A DNA stretch of 64,000 bases from Mycosarcoma maydis (GCF_000328475.2 NC_026496.1:496001-560000); one strand, 5' to 3'; positions 1 to 11,102 are shown, numbered from the stretch's first letter. Program-made: numbers and translations. The notes: a model not told the origin generated them from the sequence alone.

Positions 1-157
1 TGTCTGAACACATGCAAGAGTGGAACGCCTGCTACATCGACCAGTCGGCCTGTCGCATGTAGCAGACTATGCGTATAAAATCGGTGAGAGATGTGCATGT
101 AGACATGCGCGTGGTGATTCGTATCAGCACGTTGGATCGAGCCAGCTTGCAAGCCTG

Positions 158-1834
158 TCAACCAAAGCGGAAGCCGGGTGGAGGACGAGCGCCTCTTTGC
201 TGACCGGGGAAACCGCCTCCCATACCGCCCATACCTCCCATACCACCCATCGGGAAGCCACCGCCCATTCCCCCACCAGCACCGAACAAATCGGCGAGAT
301 TGATCTCGACTCCTCCTGGACCACCGAATCCACCGGCCATTCCCATACCGTCGTGTTCGAGGTCATCTGCGCCGGCATCGTAACGCCTTCGCTTGTTTTC
401 ATCGCTCAGGACGTTGTAGGCCTCGCTACAGAGCTTGAACTTTTCTTCATCTCCGCCCTTATCCGGGTGATGCTTGAGAGACTCCTTGCGATAGGCCTTT
501 TTGATATCGCTATCTGAGGCATCCTTGGCGACGTTGAGGATCTTGTAGTAGTCCTTCTTCTTGCTTCGCTTAAGGTCGATTTCGGCGGAGCGCAGTTCGC
601 GCTGCAACTGTTCGGCTTCTCGTCCTCCGGAAACCGACGCTTCTTGGAGCGCGCTCTTAAAATCGCGCACGGCGTCTTCATACTTTTCGGTAGCGAGCAA
701 TGCTCGTGCACGCGTACGCAGCGCTTTCACATAGCCGGGATCGAGTTGGAGCGCAGCATCGCAGTCAGCGATAGCCGCTTTGTGGTCGCCTTTCTTCGAG
801 TTGGCAGTAGCACGATTCGAGTAGAGGATCGCTTTGAAGCCTTGGGCGGGTCCATCGCGTTGCGAGTTGTCACCAGCAATTTCCAACGCCTCAGTGTAGC
901 TGCGTACAGCAGCGAGGTTGTCGCCTTTTTTAAAGCTCGTGTTTCCCTCTTCCTTCTTGGCTTCGAGTCGACGACACTTTTTGAGCAGATCCCTGGCACC
1001 GGACTGTTCGGGATCGGAACGCAGCGCAGCCTGACAGTGCGCAATCGCTTTGGCCGTGTCACCCTTGGCGAGCAGGATGCGTGCACGTACGAGGAGCGCT
1101 TCTGGATTGCTAGAGTCGGCACGGAGCGCGTCAGCAATAACGCTGTTGGCCTGGTCGAGGTTGTTCTTGTGCAGGTAAACCGTGGCGCGCATGATTCTCC
1201 ATGCGAGCGGCACATCGCTCTCGGAAATGCCTGCGTGCGATTGAGCCTGGTCGAGCGCAAAAGCGGCCACGGACCAATCGCCCTGAGCGCAAAAGCTCTG
1301 GAAGGAAGCGAGGTGATCTGCGACACTGTTGGCCTGCTTTTCAAGTTGCTTGGCCTGCTTGAGCGTGGGCTCATCCAAATCGCGCAGGCTGACAACAGGA
1401 TTGAGCACTGAGAGCGCACCTGAAGGATTGCCAAGGTAGAGGTGACACCTTGCCAGACGGATCAGCGTCTTGGGCTGAGCAACGGCATCGGGCGACTGCT
1501 TGGCCTGCACATCTTTGGCGAGCTGACAGTCGGACAGTGCAGACTTGTACATCTTGAGACTCATCTTTGCGGCCGCACGGTTGGTGAGAAACGTCGAGTC
1601 GGTGGGATCCAGCTCGTAAGCTCGTGTGAAGGCATCGATGGCTTTCGAGTATTCCTTTGCTGAGAACAGCTGGTTGCCCTGTGTCTTGTACTGCTGTGCT
1701 TGATCTTTGTCCTCTTGTGATGGCTCGCGGGGCACTGTGGAAGCAGAAGCGGTCGAAGCACCATTGGCGTTGCCGTTCATGTGTGTGCCATCTTGCTGGT
1801 GCGAGGACGAGGGGCGGGGTGAAGAAGATGTCAT
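158..1834 (-). CDS. TPR and J-domain cochaperone (DNAJC7/Tpr2-like)
   Basis: A 558-residue single-exon protein opening with ATG at 1834. An N-terminal Ser/Ala-rich stretch is followed by about 350 residues of tetratricopeptide repeats (for example around residues 45-110 and 300-400). A J domain lies at about 427-486 with the HPD triad at 456-458, which in this family stimulates Hsp70 ATPase. The tail is Gly/Met/Phe-rich (GGMGG repeats) and ends PPPGFRFG. The order TPR array, then J domain, is that of animal DNAJC7, which passes clients between Hsp90 and Hsp70 in the cytosol. That role is inferred from the family. It is divergent from the downstream pseudouridine synthase, with about 1 kb between the two starts. 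Type II Hsp40s would have the J domain at the N-terminus, so the C-terminal position supports this call. Confidence 0.93.
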   Translation of the reverse strand: MTSSSPRPSSSHQQDGTHMNGNANGASTASASTVPREPSQEDKDQAQQYKTQGNQLFSAKEYSKAIDAFTRAYELDPTDSTFLTNRAAAKMSLKMYKSALSDCQLAKDVQAKQSPDAVAQPKTLIRLARCHLYLGNPSGALSVLNPVVSLRDLDEPTLKQAKQLEKQANSVADHLASFQSFCAQGDWSVAAFALDQAQSHAGISESDVPLAWRIMRATVYLHKNNLDQANSVIADALRADSSNPEALLVRARILLAKGDTAKAIAHCQAALRSDPEQSGARDLLKKCRRLEAKKEEGNTSFKKGDNLAAVRSYTEALEIAGDNSQRDGPAQGFKAILYSNRATANSKKGDHKAAIADCDAALQLDPGYVKALRTRARALLATEKYEDAVRDFKSALQEASVSGGREAEQLQRELRSAEIDLKRSKKKDYYKILNVAKDASDSDIKKAYRKESLKHHPDKGGDEEKFKLCSEAYNVLSDENKRRRYDAGADDLEHDGMGMAGGFGGPGGVEINLADLFGAGGGMGGGFPMGGMGGMGGMGGGFPGQQRGARPPPGFRFG

Positions 1835-2842
1835 TGAGCTAAGGTGCCGAGCCGGGTACGGAGAATGCTCTCGCTTTTGGGGTGATCAAGTAGGCAGGAG
1901 CCGATTCGAGATCGATGCGTCTGTCGAGCTTTTCTTCCGAAAACAAGCGAGAAGAGCGACGATGATGAGGACAATAATCAGATGGACAGTCTGAAGGATC
2001 TTTTGTCGTTGGTGGTCGTGTGATGGTTGACCATCGTGCATGTGTGAAAAGTCGAGTCCAACGACTTCTCACGTCAATCGTGAATCGTTGAATCAATCGT
2101 GAATCGTGAATCGTGAATCGTGAATCGTGAATCGTGAATCGTGAATCGTGAATTCACTATGCAACCTATTCGTGATTCAGATTTGAATGAATTTATTGAG
2201 TGTCCTTCTGCCTGTTTCTCAAATCACCGACTCACCAACTCGATTCCGTTTCGCGTTGCGCTGTGTTTTACCGCGTTAAACGTTGAGCGGCTTTCAAAAT
2301 CTTTTTCCAAGTCAGTTCTTCTTGTCCCAACCCGATCTTGTGTCGCGTCGCCGATCAAGTAGACCAACACGCAAAGACATCGTCAATCGTCAAGCACGAA
2401 TTGTGAATGTTGGCGATTCGGGAAACGGAAAGCGGAAAGCGGGTAAAGGTTGAATCGTCAATCACGAATGTTTCGCAAAGCAAACGAAAACTTTTTGAAA
2501 TATTTATTGGTGGGTTGGATCTTTTCAGAGAAAAAGACGAAAGCTTTCGTGTTGATTCGGTGGTGATTCACGATTGATCCGCATCACCCACGACGCGCAA
2601 GTCACGAGTGGCACATCGCCATCATATCTCTCTTGTTGCTAGTACGACCGAGCTGCTTGTGGCGTGCACCAGCAGCAACATCTTGGCACTCTCGTCTCTT
2701 GCACGCGTCGCACCGCGTTGCTGCGCATTCGGCACACGATTGGTTCGTCGCGCTCGGAATCGGCCAAGGCCAACGAATCCCTAGTCAAGGTACACTGCTC
2801 TACTCGGACACGATCGACGAAAAGCTCGCCAAGATCCAAAGC
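1835..2842. other. Divergent intergenic region, 1.0 kb
   Basis: This is the shared upstream region of the cochaperone (-) and the pseudouridine synthase (+). It holds the heptamer array at 2099-2154 and further scattered copies of the same word near 2390-2475. I see no convincing coding frame and no RNA gene. Confidence 0.6.
2099..2154 (+). repeat. (GTGAATC)n heptamer array, about 8 copies
   Basis: Seven perfect tandem copies of the 7-bp unit GTGAATC are followed by one GTGAATT. Single and paired copies of the unit and its reverse complement GATTCAC occur in nearly every intergenic space of the window. This is the longest perfect array seen. Confidence 0.95.
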
Positions 2843-4690
2843 ATGACGCAAAGGCTTGAGCAGCAAGTTGGTGCTGCGGAGGCAATGTCCAAAGCCACGG
2901 CTGCACCTGACACGCACACGCACACGCACACGCACACGCACACGCACACAAACGCCCTGAAACGAGTGCTCGAGCCTGAGCCGGAAACTGCTCCTCCCAC
3001 AACCGCCGCTTGCTCCACCGGCAACAACGGCGAACCAGCCAAAGAAGCATCCACATCCAAACGAGCACGCTTCGACAACGCCATCAACAAGGACGGAAAG
3101 AACAAGTGGGAGCGTCGAGATCGACGTGGCACCGGTCGAGCCCAAGATAACGAGTCACCGTCCACCTGCGAAGCGTCTGCGTCAACGGATCGTCTACCGA
3201 AACGCAAGGTCGCCGTCAAGTTTGGCTACTGCGGAATCGGATATTCCGGGCTGCAGATCAACCCGGGCGTCAAGACAATCGAGGGCGACATCTTCGATGC
3301 GTTCTGCACTGCCGGTGCCGTCTCGTCCGACAATGCAGTCAACCCAAACAAGGTGGGACTGCAACGGGCCGCTCGTACAGACCGCGGTGTGCATGCGGCG
3401 GGCAACCTGCTCAGCCTGAAACTCATTCTGCAGCCGCAAGGCTTGAAACCCGGCGAAACGTTGGTCGACAAGGTCAACGAGCTGCTCCCGCCGTTTATCC
3501 GGATCTGGGGCGTGACTCGCGTGCAGAACGGATTCAACGCTAGGCAGAGCTGCGATAGCAGAATGTACGAGTATCTGCTACCGACCTACGTGTTCATCCC
3601 GCCCAAGCCGGGGTCTACGATGCACGACATGTTGGTGCGCATCCGTCAACAGGAGCTCGCTAGACTGAGCGAGTCGGAAGCGCACGTCTCAACCACATGC
3701 TTGGACGAAATCATCGACCATCCCTTTTGGAAATCACACGGCACAACGTCCGAGTTCAGTGTCGACATGGCCGCTAAGAAGCAGTACCGGCTGACGCCCG
3801 CACACCTCGCCAAGATCCGCTCGATCTTCAACCGGTTCCTCGGTTCGCACAACTTCTACAACTTTACTGTCGGCAAGGAGTTCCGCGATCGGTCGTGCCA
3901 AAGGTTCATGAAGAAACTCACGATTTCCGAGCCCAAGATGATCCAGGGCGTCGAGTGGCTGAGCATCAAGTTCCACGGTCAGAGTTTCATGCTGCACCAG
4001 ATTCGCAAGATGATCGGCTTGCTGGTCTTGATCGGTCGAACGGGAGCGGCCGAGCGGTTGGTGGACGAGTGTTTCGGCCCCGCTCGCGTCCATATTCCCA
4101 AAGCACCCGGACTGGGACTGTTGCTGGAAATGCCCATCTTCGACGCATACAACACGCGCATCCGCAACAACAACGACAAAATCACCAAGCTCATCAAGAA
4201 GAAAACCCGGGCGGTCAACACACACCCCGAAGACGCCTCGCAAACAGGTAATGCTGCTTGCACGTTGTCAGACGAACTGCGCGACGCTATCACCTACAAC
4301 GACCACACATCCCAAATGCAACACTTCAAGCAGCAGTGGATCTACGACCGAATCATCGCCACCGAACAGGAAACAAACGAGTTCGGCAAATGGCTCAACT
4401 ACCTCGACGTCTTCCAAGGCCCCGACTTCGAATTTCTCAACCCCAGAGGCGTCATCCCCAGCCAAGCCATCGTCAAGGTCGGAGAGTTTCACCGTCATCA
4501 CTCGATCAAACGTCGTCCTGATTCCATGCTACACACGCCGCCCATTCCCGACACCGAGAATCCATCGCAATCCCACAACCACAACCACAACCACAACGAC
4601 GACGACGACGACAACCACAACGACAACGACGACGAGGACGCAGAGGCGTACGCTAAGAAAGGCGCCGAACTGGACGAGTATGAGGGTTGA
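2843..4690 (+). CDS. PUS1: tRNA pseudouridine synthase, Pus1 (TruA) family
   Basis: Converts uridine to pseudouridine in tRNA, and in yeast also in U2 snRNA. It acts mainly in the nucleus (family knowledge). The frame stays open upstream to 2633, but the only ATG in that stretch is at 2843, giving 615 residues. The catalytic aspartate lies in ARTDRGVHA (D180 counted from this ATG). Other family blocks are the RMYEYLLPTY segment, HNFYNFTVGK and FMLHQIRKMIGL. A His-Thr dipeptide run near the N-terminus comes from an (ACACGC)n microsatellite. The C-terminal tail is rich in His, Asn and Asp (HNHNHN, DDDDD) and is probably disordered. An unseen upstream exon with an earlier ATG cannot be excluded. 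Pus2 is the nearest alternative name. Confidence 0.92.
   Translation: MTQRLEQQVGAAEAMSKATAAPDTHTHTHTHTHTHTNALKRVLEPEPETAPPTTAACSTGNNGEPAKEASTSKRARFDNAINKDGKNKWERRDRRGTGRAQDNESPSTCEASASTDRLPKRKVAVKFGYCGIGYSGLQINPGVKTIEGDIFDAFCTAGAVSSDNAVNPNKVGLQRAARTDRGVHAAGNLLSLKLILQPQGLKPGETLVDKVNELLPPFIRIWGVTRVQNGFNARQSCDSRMYEYLLPTYVFIPPKPGSTMHDMLVRIRQQELARLSESEAHVSTTCLDEIIDHPFWKSHGTTSEFSVDMAAKKQYRLTPAHLAKIRSIFNRFLGSHNFYNFTVGKEFRDRSCQRFMKKLTISEPKMIQGVEWLSIKFHGQSFMLHQIRKMIGLLVLIGRTGAAERLVDECFGPARVHIPKAPGLGLLLEMPIFDAYNTRIRNNNDKITKLIKKKTRAVNTHPEDASQTGNAACTLSDELRDAITYNDHTSQMQHFKQQWIYDRIIATEQETNEFGKWLNYLDVFQGPDFEFLNPRGVIPSQAIVKVGEFHRHHSIKRRPDSMLHTPPIPDTENPSQSHNHNHNHNDDDDDNHNDNDDEDAEAYAKKGAELDEYEG
2910..2951 (+). 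repeat. Coding (ACACGC)n microsatellite
   Basis: A run of the ACACGC hexanucleotide lies inside the pseudouridine synthase frame and encodes alternating His-Thr. Length changes in multiples of 6 would keep the frame. Confidence 0.9.
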
Positions 4691-4966
4691 TCCAATCTCT
4701 CCACTCTCTTGCACTCGCTTACCCAAAATCACGAATGGCGCGACATCACTTACGACTTGTGCGCTCGATTCGCTCCTGGTTCCCACCTCGCGGTACATCT
4801 TCACTTTGCGTCTGTCTGATGCACCTCACTTGATCTCGCCTCACGGTCTGCTTCGCTGCTGCTTTTCAACCAAATACTTAACTTGACTTGATCGAGACAA
4901 ACGACAAGGAAATGCAAATGCTGAAAACGATACAAAAAGCGGCCAACCCCTTCCATTCATACTCAC

Positions 4967-7900
4967 TCACATCTCGTCCGCGGCAGGCCGGAATGTGATA
5001 ACATCCATGCATGTCTTTTCGCCCCTCTTACACAACACCACCACCTTGTCATCGCGGTAGCTCACCTTCCACACCTGTTCGCATGGTTCGCAGATCTCGC
5101 GAATGAACTTGCCCGTCGCAAAATCCCACAGCTTGACCCGGCCATCGTTGCCACCGGTGACAATGTAACGATCGTCAAACTGCAGACATGTCACCGAGTT
5201 GTCGTGCGCGCAGAGCCGGTGCAGGCACTCGTAGGTATTGAGACTGAACACAATCACGCGTCCATCCGAGCCACCCGTGACCAACGTATCGTCCAACAAC
5301 TGCAGTTGACCCACGAGCGATGTGTGACCTTGGAACAATGCTAGGCAGTCGCCCGTTTCTGCTGACCACACGCGGACCGTCGAATCGAGCGATCCCGTCG
5401 CCACGCGCTTTCCGTCAAACGCAACAGCATAAATGTAGTGAATGTGGCCACGGAGCGTATGCAGGCATCGTCCCGTGTCAAGGTCCCAAATACGGCAAGT
5501 GCCGTCGTAGCTGCCAGAGGCGACCTTGTTGCCAGCCACTTCAATGCATCGTACAGAGTGCTGGTGGCCCGCAAGCAGATGCAGATGTTCGCCCGTCTCG
5601 ACATTCCACACGCGCAGCGTTGAGTCTCGCGATCCGGACACAGCAATCGGTTTGCCGTCGAGCACCTTGAGGCAACGCACTGTCGACGTGTGGCCATGCA
5701 ACACGTGCTTGCACTCTCCTGTGCGGAGGTCCCACACGCGCACGTCACGATCGCAGCCGCCGCTCACTACAATGGCGTCCGAGTTGCCAAAGCCAAGCAC
5801 GCTTCCGCACGGATTGCCCATTCCTAGCGCGTTGCCTGTCAGCTGCGAGGCAGCAGCACCAACACCGCCAGCCGATGCACTGCGTGTTCGGTGCCTCCCA
5901 CTAGCTCGACCAGCAAATGCTTCAGTGGCAGTCGCAGATGCTGACGCAACCTCATCATCACGTCGAATCCTTTCAGCTAGCTCCGCCGGTACCTGACCCG
6001 TGCCGTCAGCCATGATAGCATCGCGGATGGCACCTGCTTCTGCCTCTGCGATGGCTCTGGCATTCTCACGAATAGACCTTGCCCGAGTCGAGGAACGTGT
6101 CTCACGGTGAACAAGCGAGGGACCATCGGAGCGGATCGACAGATCGGCATCGGAATCTGCTGCGCCAAAGATAAAGTCGTGGTCGTCCATTGCGAGGTGA
6201 CGCTGACCGCGCGGCAGATCGTCTCCCACCGCTGATGCTGCAGCCGCTGCTGCAGCTTTCCTTATGCTCTGCTGACGTCGCAGTGCACGGCGAGCCTTGT
6301 GGAACCATTGCAGCGTCTCCCCCTCTCCGTACGTTTGGCGTGCTTTACCCGAGGCTGGCGTGCTCGAGCTCGAGGAGGGCCTGGCGCGGTTGCCAAACAG
6401 GTCCTCTTCGGATAGGTCGGCCGACGACGGGGGAGGCGATAGCAGTACGTCAGCTGCATCGGGACGTGGGTCGTGGTGGATGAGACGGAGATCGCCATCC
6501 GCAGCAGCCTGATACGGCTTGCCGCCGCTACCGTCCTCGGGGTTGGTAATGACCATCTTACCCTTTTCTCGCTCGGACGCAGCCGCGTCGTCGTCGTTTC
6601 TGCCGTCCTTATTCGTCCGGCTGATGAGGGTGAGACACCAGACTCCTGCATCGTGACCGAGAAGTGTGTGTGCATAGAGTCCAGTCTCGGCGCTGAAGAC
6701 GTGAATCTTGGAGTTGGCCATGCCGACAACGATCCATTGACTGTCAATGGCCAGGCTGGTGACGACATGGCCCGCATCCGCTGAGACGTGCTGCGTCTGG
6801 AGTCGACCGCCTTTGCGCCAGTTGGACTCGGTGAGGTAAGCCATCTTGAAATGGGTGCGGTAGCTGAACGGCAACTTGGCAGATCGGTGGCGGTGGATGT
6901 GTGCTGCGGTTGGAGGTGAAGCGACGGAGGGGCGCGATGGGCCGGCAGTGACGGATGAACGCTCCCGGAGAGGCGAACGCAAAGCAGAACCAGCCACCAG
7001 GTTGTGGCCAGTGGAGGAAATTGAATCGTGCCTATCGCCGGTGGAGGCGGAAAGCAACGTGGAACTCCTGCGTTGTTGCCTCGGGAGCGGATTGCGGCGA
7101 AGTTCGCGAGGACCGGGGACCAAGGAGAAAGGGTTTGCATTGGCTCTGGCCGCGGCTTGCGTGTTTACAGATGGAGATGCCGCCGATGCAGAAAATCGGC
7201 CGGTGGGCGAAGCGTAGTGCGGCAGCGACGCAAGTTGGGGCGCATTAGGAGGATGACCGACGGGTTGGGTCGATGGTGCATCTGCGAAGGACGATGAAGA
7301 AGCAAGGATGTCCTGGTCGTCCATGTCCATAGCTTCGTCAAGCTCGGCACTGAGGCGGTTGGTCTCCTGGGCGGCAGGAGTAGCCGGGTCGGCGGAGGCG
7401 ACGAGGAGAGCGGACCGCTGGGGTAAATCGGAGCGAGGTGCGGTGGAAGCAGCGGGCGTTGACTGTTGGCGCTGCCATCCGCTCAACCGATCGAGTCGGC
7501 CGGAAGCTGTTCGGTAAGCTCCGCTGAGGGCGTGGTGGGAAGATGTCGGAGCAGCAGGCGAAGGAGACGAAGCGATTGCTCTTGTCTGCTGGGAGGCAGA
7601 AGCGGAGGCGGGTCGTGCGCTCAACCATCCGAGGTGAGATGCAGATGAGGTGGCCGAGACGTCGGTATTTGATATGAGCAACAACCGTGAGCTAGACGGA
7701 GAGGCGGGAGCAGCGGCGGAGGAGGCAGAGGTGGAATGAAGAGCGGCGAAGTCATCGATCATAGTAGGCTCGTCTCCGTAGCGTGCGCGACTCTCTTCTT
7801 CGACAATCTCTTCGAGCTGAGCGTAGAAGGCAAGATCAGCTTCCGACATGGGCGCATTGAGACTGCCGTGAGCACCGTCCTGCTTGCTGAGAAAGAGATC

Positions 7901-8797
7901 GTGGAGAGTGCGCAGCTCGTGAAGGGCGTTGGAAGGATCAAGGCCTCGATCTCGGTAGCGCTGATAGAGCGAAGCGAGCACGGCGGCATCATCATCGTTG
8001 TCAAAGTCTTGAGCGTCATCGGCATGCTCGCCGGATGCGGTGGCGCGGAGCGGCTGCTCAAAAAGAACGCCGAGTGAGCTGGAAGCATTGCTCCTTGAAT
8101 TGGACAATGTGGCTGGAGCCGATGCAGACGGAACTGATGGTGGATCTGTACGTGCACCAGCCAAGGTGAATGCCGGTGTAGGGTGGATGCTGGGCGTGGA
8201 GAGGGATGGAGCGAGAGACGATGTGGCGATGGATCGCATGAGACGGTGGTCGAGCGAGAGAGTTGCGGCGTTGCTGCTGCCGCGCCTACGATACTTGTGC
8301 TTGAGGCACATGACCTTCCAGGTGTGCTCGTCGTTGACGAGACTCCTCCAAAAGCGGCTGACGCAGCTGGCGCGTGCGAGCGTTTTCGGATCATCGATGA
8401 AGCTGAGAATATTGAGGCTAACTTCGATGGGAAGTGCGGAGAGAAAGTCGACCTTGAGCTTGGGTGTGATGACGGACGAGAGGTGAGCCAGTTCGCGGAG
8501 GCTGAAGAGGTCGGTAAGTTGAGAGACAAGTTTGAACCGCGCCGACTGTGTGTACTGGGGGAGGACGAGAGACAGATGTTTGAGCAGCTGCGACGGATCG
8601 TTGGGGTCAATGGCGAGAGCGTGCTGCGCAGCTGAGCTGGAAGACGACGACGGGTTTCCGACTGCGGTGGCTGCGGTGGCTGCGACGGCCACTGCGGCAG
8701 CATTGTTGGCGAGACGTATGGAAGTGTGCAGATCGGGCTGAGGCGATGGTGCCGGAGTGGGCGGGCTGATGGCGCGGTGGCGCGGCGAGCTGCTCAT
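4967..8797 (-). CDS. F-box/WD40 protein, Cdc4/Fbw7-like SCF substrate receptor
   Basis: Expected to recruit phosphorylated substrates to an SCF ubiquitin ligase (family knowledge). The frame is open to 8863 but begins there with TTG. The first ATG is at 8797 and gives 1276 residues. An F-box at about 118-165 (LSALPIEVSLNILSFI, then the RFWR segment) would bind Skp1. Long Ser/Ala-rich disorder follows to about residue 650. A first WD40 blade at about 666-722 is separated from seven more (about 989-1265) by roughly 260 residues of low-complexity sequence. Blades carry clear motifs such as VRVWDLRTGEC, LRVWNVETGEH and CRIWDLDTGRC. The total of eight blades matches Cdc4/Fbw7. Met30 or Pof1 would be the alternatives. 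It is divergent from the Zn2Cys6 gene at 10981. Confidence 0.9.
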   Translation of the reverse strand: MSSSPRHRAISPPTPAPSPQPDLHTSIRLANNAAAVAVAATAATAVGNPSSSSSSAAQHALAIDPNDPSQLLKHLSLVLPQYTQSARFKLVSQLTDLFSLRELAHLSSVITPKLKVDFLSALPIEVSLNILSFIDDPKTLARASCVSRFWRSLVNDEHTWKVMCLKHKYRRRGSSNAATLSLDHRLMRSIATSSLAPSLSTPSIHPTPAFTLAGARTDPPSVPSASAPATLSNSRSNASSSLGVLFEQPLRATASGEHADDAQDFDNDDDAAVLASLYQRYRDRGLDPSNALHELRTLHDLFLSKQDGAHGSLNAPMSEADLAFYAQLEEIVEEESRARYGDEPTMIDDFAALHSTSASSAAAPASPSSSRLLLISNTDVSATSSASHLGWLSARPASASASQQTRAIASSPSPAAPTSSHHALSGAYRTASGRLDRLSGWQRQQSTPAASTAPRSDLPQRSALLVASADPATPAAQETNRLSAELDEAMDMDDQDILASSSSFADAPSTQPVGHPPNAPQLASLPHYASPTGRFSASAASPSVNTQAAARANANPFSLVPGPRELRRNPLPRQQRRSSTLLSASTGDRHDSISSTGHNLVAGSALRSPLRERSSVTAGPSRPSVASPPTAAHIHRHRSAKLPFSYRTHFKMAYLTESNWRKGGRLQTQHVSADAGHVVTSLAIDSQWIVVGMANSKIHVFSAETGLYAHTLLGHDAGVWCLTLISRTNKDGRNDDDAAASEREKGKMVITNPEDGSGGKPYQAAADGDLRLIHHDPRPDAADVLLSPPPSSADLSEEDLFGNRARPSSSSSTPASGKARQTYGEGETLQWFHKARRALRRQQSIRKAAAAAAASAVGDDLPRGQRHLAMDDHDFIFGAADSDADLSIRSDGPSLVHRETRSSTRARSIRENARAIAEAEAGAIRDAIMADGTGQVPAELAERIRRDDEVASASATATEAFAGRASGRHRTRSASAGGVGAAASQLTGNALGMGNPCGSVLGFGNSDAIVVSGGCDRDVRVWDLRTGECKHVLHGHTSTVRCLKVLDGKPIAVSGSRDSTLRVWNVETGEHLHLLAGHQHSVRCIEVAGNKVASGSYDGTCRIWDLDTGRCLHTLRGHIHYIYAVAFDGKRVATGSLDSTVRVWSAETGDCLALFQGHTSLVGQLQLLDDTLVTGGSDGRVIVFSLNTYECLHRLCAHDNSVTCLQFDDRYIVTGGNDGRVKLWDFATGKFIREICEPCEQVWKVSYRDDKVVVLCKRGEKTCMDVITFRPAADEM

Positions 8798-9410
8798 GAT
8801 CGAAACCGTGCGTGAGCACCTCTGAGTGGCCGGATCGAGCTTGTTCGGTGACGGATGGTGCAACGATGAGCAAACCAGGAGAAGGCGAACTCAGAGGCTT
8901 TCCACAAATGACTTTGGGAAGCTATCGTGTATGCCAGAGCGGGCACGCTGAGATGCGACGAATATCGATAAAAGGCAGAGAAATCAGGTGCTTGTTCGAT
9001 GTTATACGTATATCGATGATGCAAATGCAGAGTCGGCGCAATCCGATGGCAGGTATGATGGTGGTGATGTGGCAAACTGCTACAGTCAAACGAAGCGCGA
9101 CACTGCAGCGTTCGCGTTACAAGCAACGAGAGCGTTCCTTAGCTTGTCGGCGAGACGCCGATGGGTGGATTGGGCCACCAAAGTGGGGACGTTCGGAGGT
9201 GCCACAGCCAGAAGTGGTGATCGGGCAAAGTGTGAGAAAGTAGGGTTTGCGACGGTGTGAAGATGAACAAGGTGATGCGAACAAGGTGATGCGGTGAGAG
9301 TGTGAGCTGTCGATGTACAGATGAGAAATGTAGCCAACCAGTAGGCGAGGCTCAACAGCGGCTAAGCCGATCAACTGTGATACGTAAACGTAGGAAAAGC
9401 TCAAACTCAG

Positions 9411-9412
<2 letters not shown>

Positions 9413-9437
<25 letters not shown>
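9413..9437. repeat. (CA)n microsatellite
   Basis: A dinucleotide run of about 12 CA units in the upstream region of the F-box gene. Confidence 0.9.
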
Positions 9438-9442
<5 letters not shown>

Positions 9443-9608
9443 GAGTGTAGTGACGAACTGAGTTGCTGCATGATGCTCGTGGCTGCTACTCGTGACTGAC
9501 ACTCAGTGACTGACAACTCACGACTGTTGCTGCGTGCGTTCTTGCGTGGATCGCTTGCACAGCTCCATTCACGATTTTCACTGTAAAGCCAGCCACAAGT
9601 CTGAGTTG

Positions 9609-9635
9609 GAATCGTGAATCGTGAATCGTGAATCG
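9609..9635 (+). repeat. (GAATCGT)n heptamer array
   Basis: Nearly four tandem copies of the 7-bp unit also seen at 2099-2154, in the same orientation. Confidence 0.92.
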
Positions 9636-10967
9636 CGGAAATTTGAAACGCCTTCCCGTATGAAATCACATCGCTATCGTGAACTGGACTTGACGCGACT
9701 CGTTGTGCTTAGTCATACAGTCATTCACGAGTCGTGCGTGGTTCAGATTCGTGATTCACGACTCACAATCACGAATTGTTTGCTATCGAGCTGGCAAGCA
9801 CAGTACATCAATCGTGAATCACGGATGGGAGGACGTATTCACGATTGTGTCTCAACTTCAAATTACGACAGCCAAACACCTGATCACGAATCGGTCGAGC
9901 ATAGTCGAGTTTCGGTGTCATGTCCATATGTCGTTTGCCTGAGCCGAATCCAGTTGCTCCTTGACAACTAAGAGTCAAGTCACAGTGTAGAGTCATCGAG
10001 GCGACATAATAACGCACGATTGCTTGGCTACGTGAGCCTCGCTTACGCCCACATCAGCTCATCTCGCACAGCGCACAGTTGCACGTGACGCGCATCTTGT
10101 ACGAGAAGAAATTCGTGATTTATTACGCCAAGCTGCAAGCTGCTTTGGGAGGAAGTTAAAGCGGAGAGCTTCGCTTTTCCCAGCCTCGATTCTACGTTGC
10201 TTTCATTTTTATTTTTATTTTGGCTCACGTTTCTCTGCTGCTTCTGTCAAACGCCCTCTTGATTCGTGTTTGTGGCTCGCGAATGCGGGGTGCTTCACGG
10301 CCACGCCCATTTCATCCACGATGCCCGATCTCTAGGTAGGAGAAGGATAGCGAAAGTAGCTGGCCAAACCCAGACGGCCACAACTTGGGAAACAGTCGAT
10401 CGGTGTGATCAAGCCAAAAGATTGCTGATGGCTTCCGTTAACCTTTTATGCATCTCTGGAACGTCGGCAATCAACCGATGTTGCCTCCGTCGCGTCATTG
10501 GGCTGTCTCCCACTCTTGTCACGGTAACTCTGAGCACCAGCGACTGCCAAAAGAATCACGTATCCGTGAGTGTTGAACGGAAACCGAACCAAAGTGAGCC
10601 CAAGCAGGTCGCAAGAAATGGTGCCCGTGGTTTGCTGTGTGACTTGTGTAGAGAACCGCCTCCCATTCACGATTTCTTTTCGAGCTGAACCAAACCTTTT
10701 AGCGGCCCAATCACGAATCGCGAATCACACGGAACTGCCGGTAACGTTCCAAAATTAGCGCTATCAGCTGATCCTTCTGCGTCAAATGCGATCGGCAACG
10801 TCGTCTCCCTTGTAAGACTTGTCGATTTCTGCAATTGACGCCACCGCCATCGTCATCGCCATCGCCATCCATCAACTGGCCCTGCTCATTGTGACACTAT
10901 CGCGTCCTCTCCTCTATTGATATCTCGGCATCTTGACTTCCAGTGCAGCGCACACTCAGCCCATCCG

Positions 10968-11102
10968 ATGGCTAATATGGATGATGGCCCGCTATCAAAT
11001 TGCGCACTCAAGCTTGGGCTCAAGTCCCGTCCCAATGCGACTCTCAGCCTCGCAATCCAGCTTAGCTATGGCCACTCCGGAATTGGAGATAGCTGGGAAT
11101 AA
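10968..11102 (+). other. Upstream ORF overlapping the start of the Zn2Cys6 gene
   Basis: A 44-codon ATG frame (MANMDDGPLSN...) starts 13 nt before the first ATG of the transcription-factor frame and overlaps it in another frame. It ends at TAA at 11100-11102, past every candidate start of the main protein. If transcribed, it would be met first by scanning ribosomes and could dampen translation. Whether the mRNA extends this far is not visible. Confidence 0.35.

Larger units (their letters stand above)
8798..10980. other. Divergent intergenic region, 2.2 kb
   Basis: Lies between the F-box gene (-) and the first Zn2Cys6 gene (+). It holds a (CA)n run near 9413-9437, a (GAATCGT)n run at 9609-9635 and many single copies of ATTCACGA-type words between 9600 and 9960. 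A T-rich stretch lies near 10200-10222. Open frames here begin with non-ATG codons or read through the repeat words, so I call no gene. Confidence 0.6.

Noticed and set aside
2099..2154. (GTGAATC)n as an interstitial telomere repeat
   Set aside because: The unit is not TTAGGG-like, and it occurs everywhere on both strands between genes rather than at an end.
2633..2842. N-terminal extension of the pseudouridine synthase
   Set aside because: It would begin with TTG, and no ATG exists in frame before 2843. The same applies to the longer frames of the F-box, Zn2Cys6, MFS, reductase-like and amine oxidase genes.
10266..10688. 140-codon frame as a gene
   Set aside because: Starts at a non-ATG codon, has no recognisable protein, and ends in DNA containing the repeat word.
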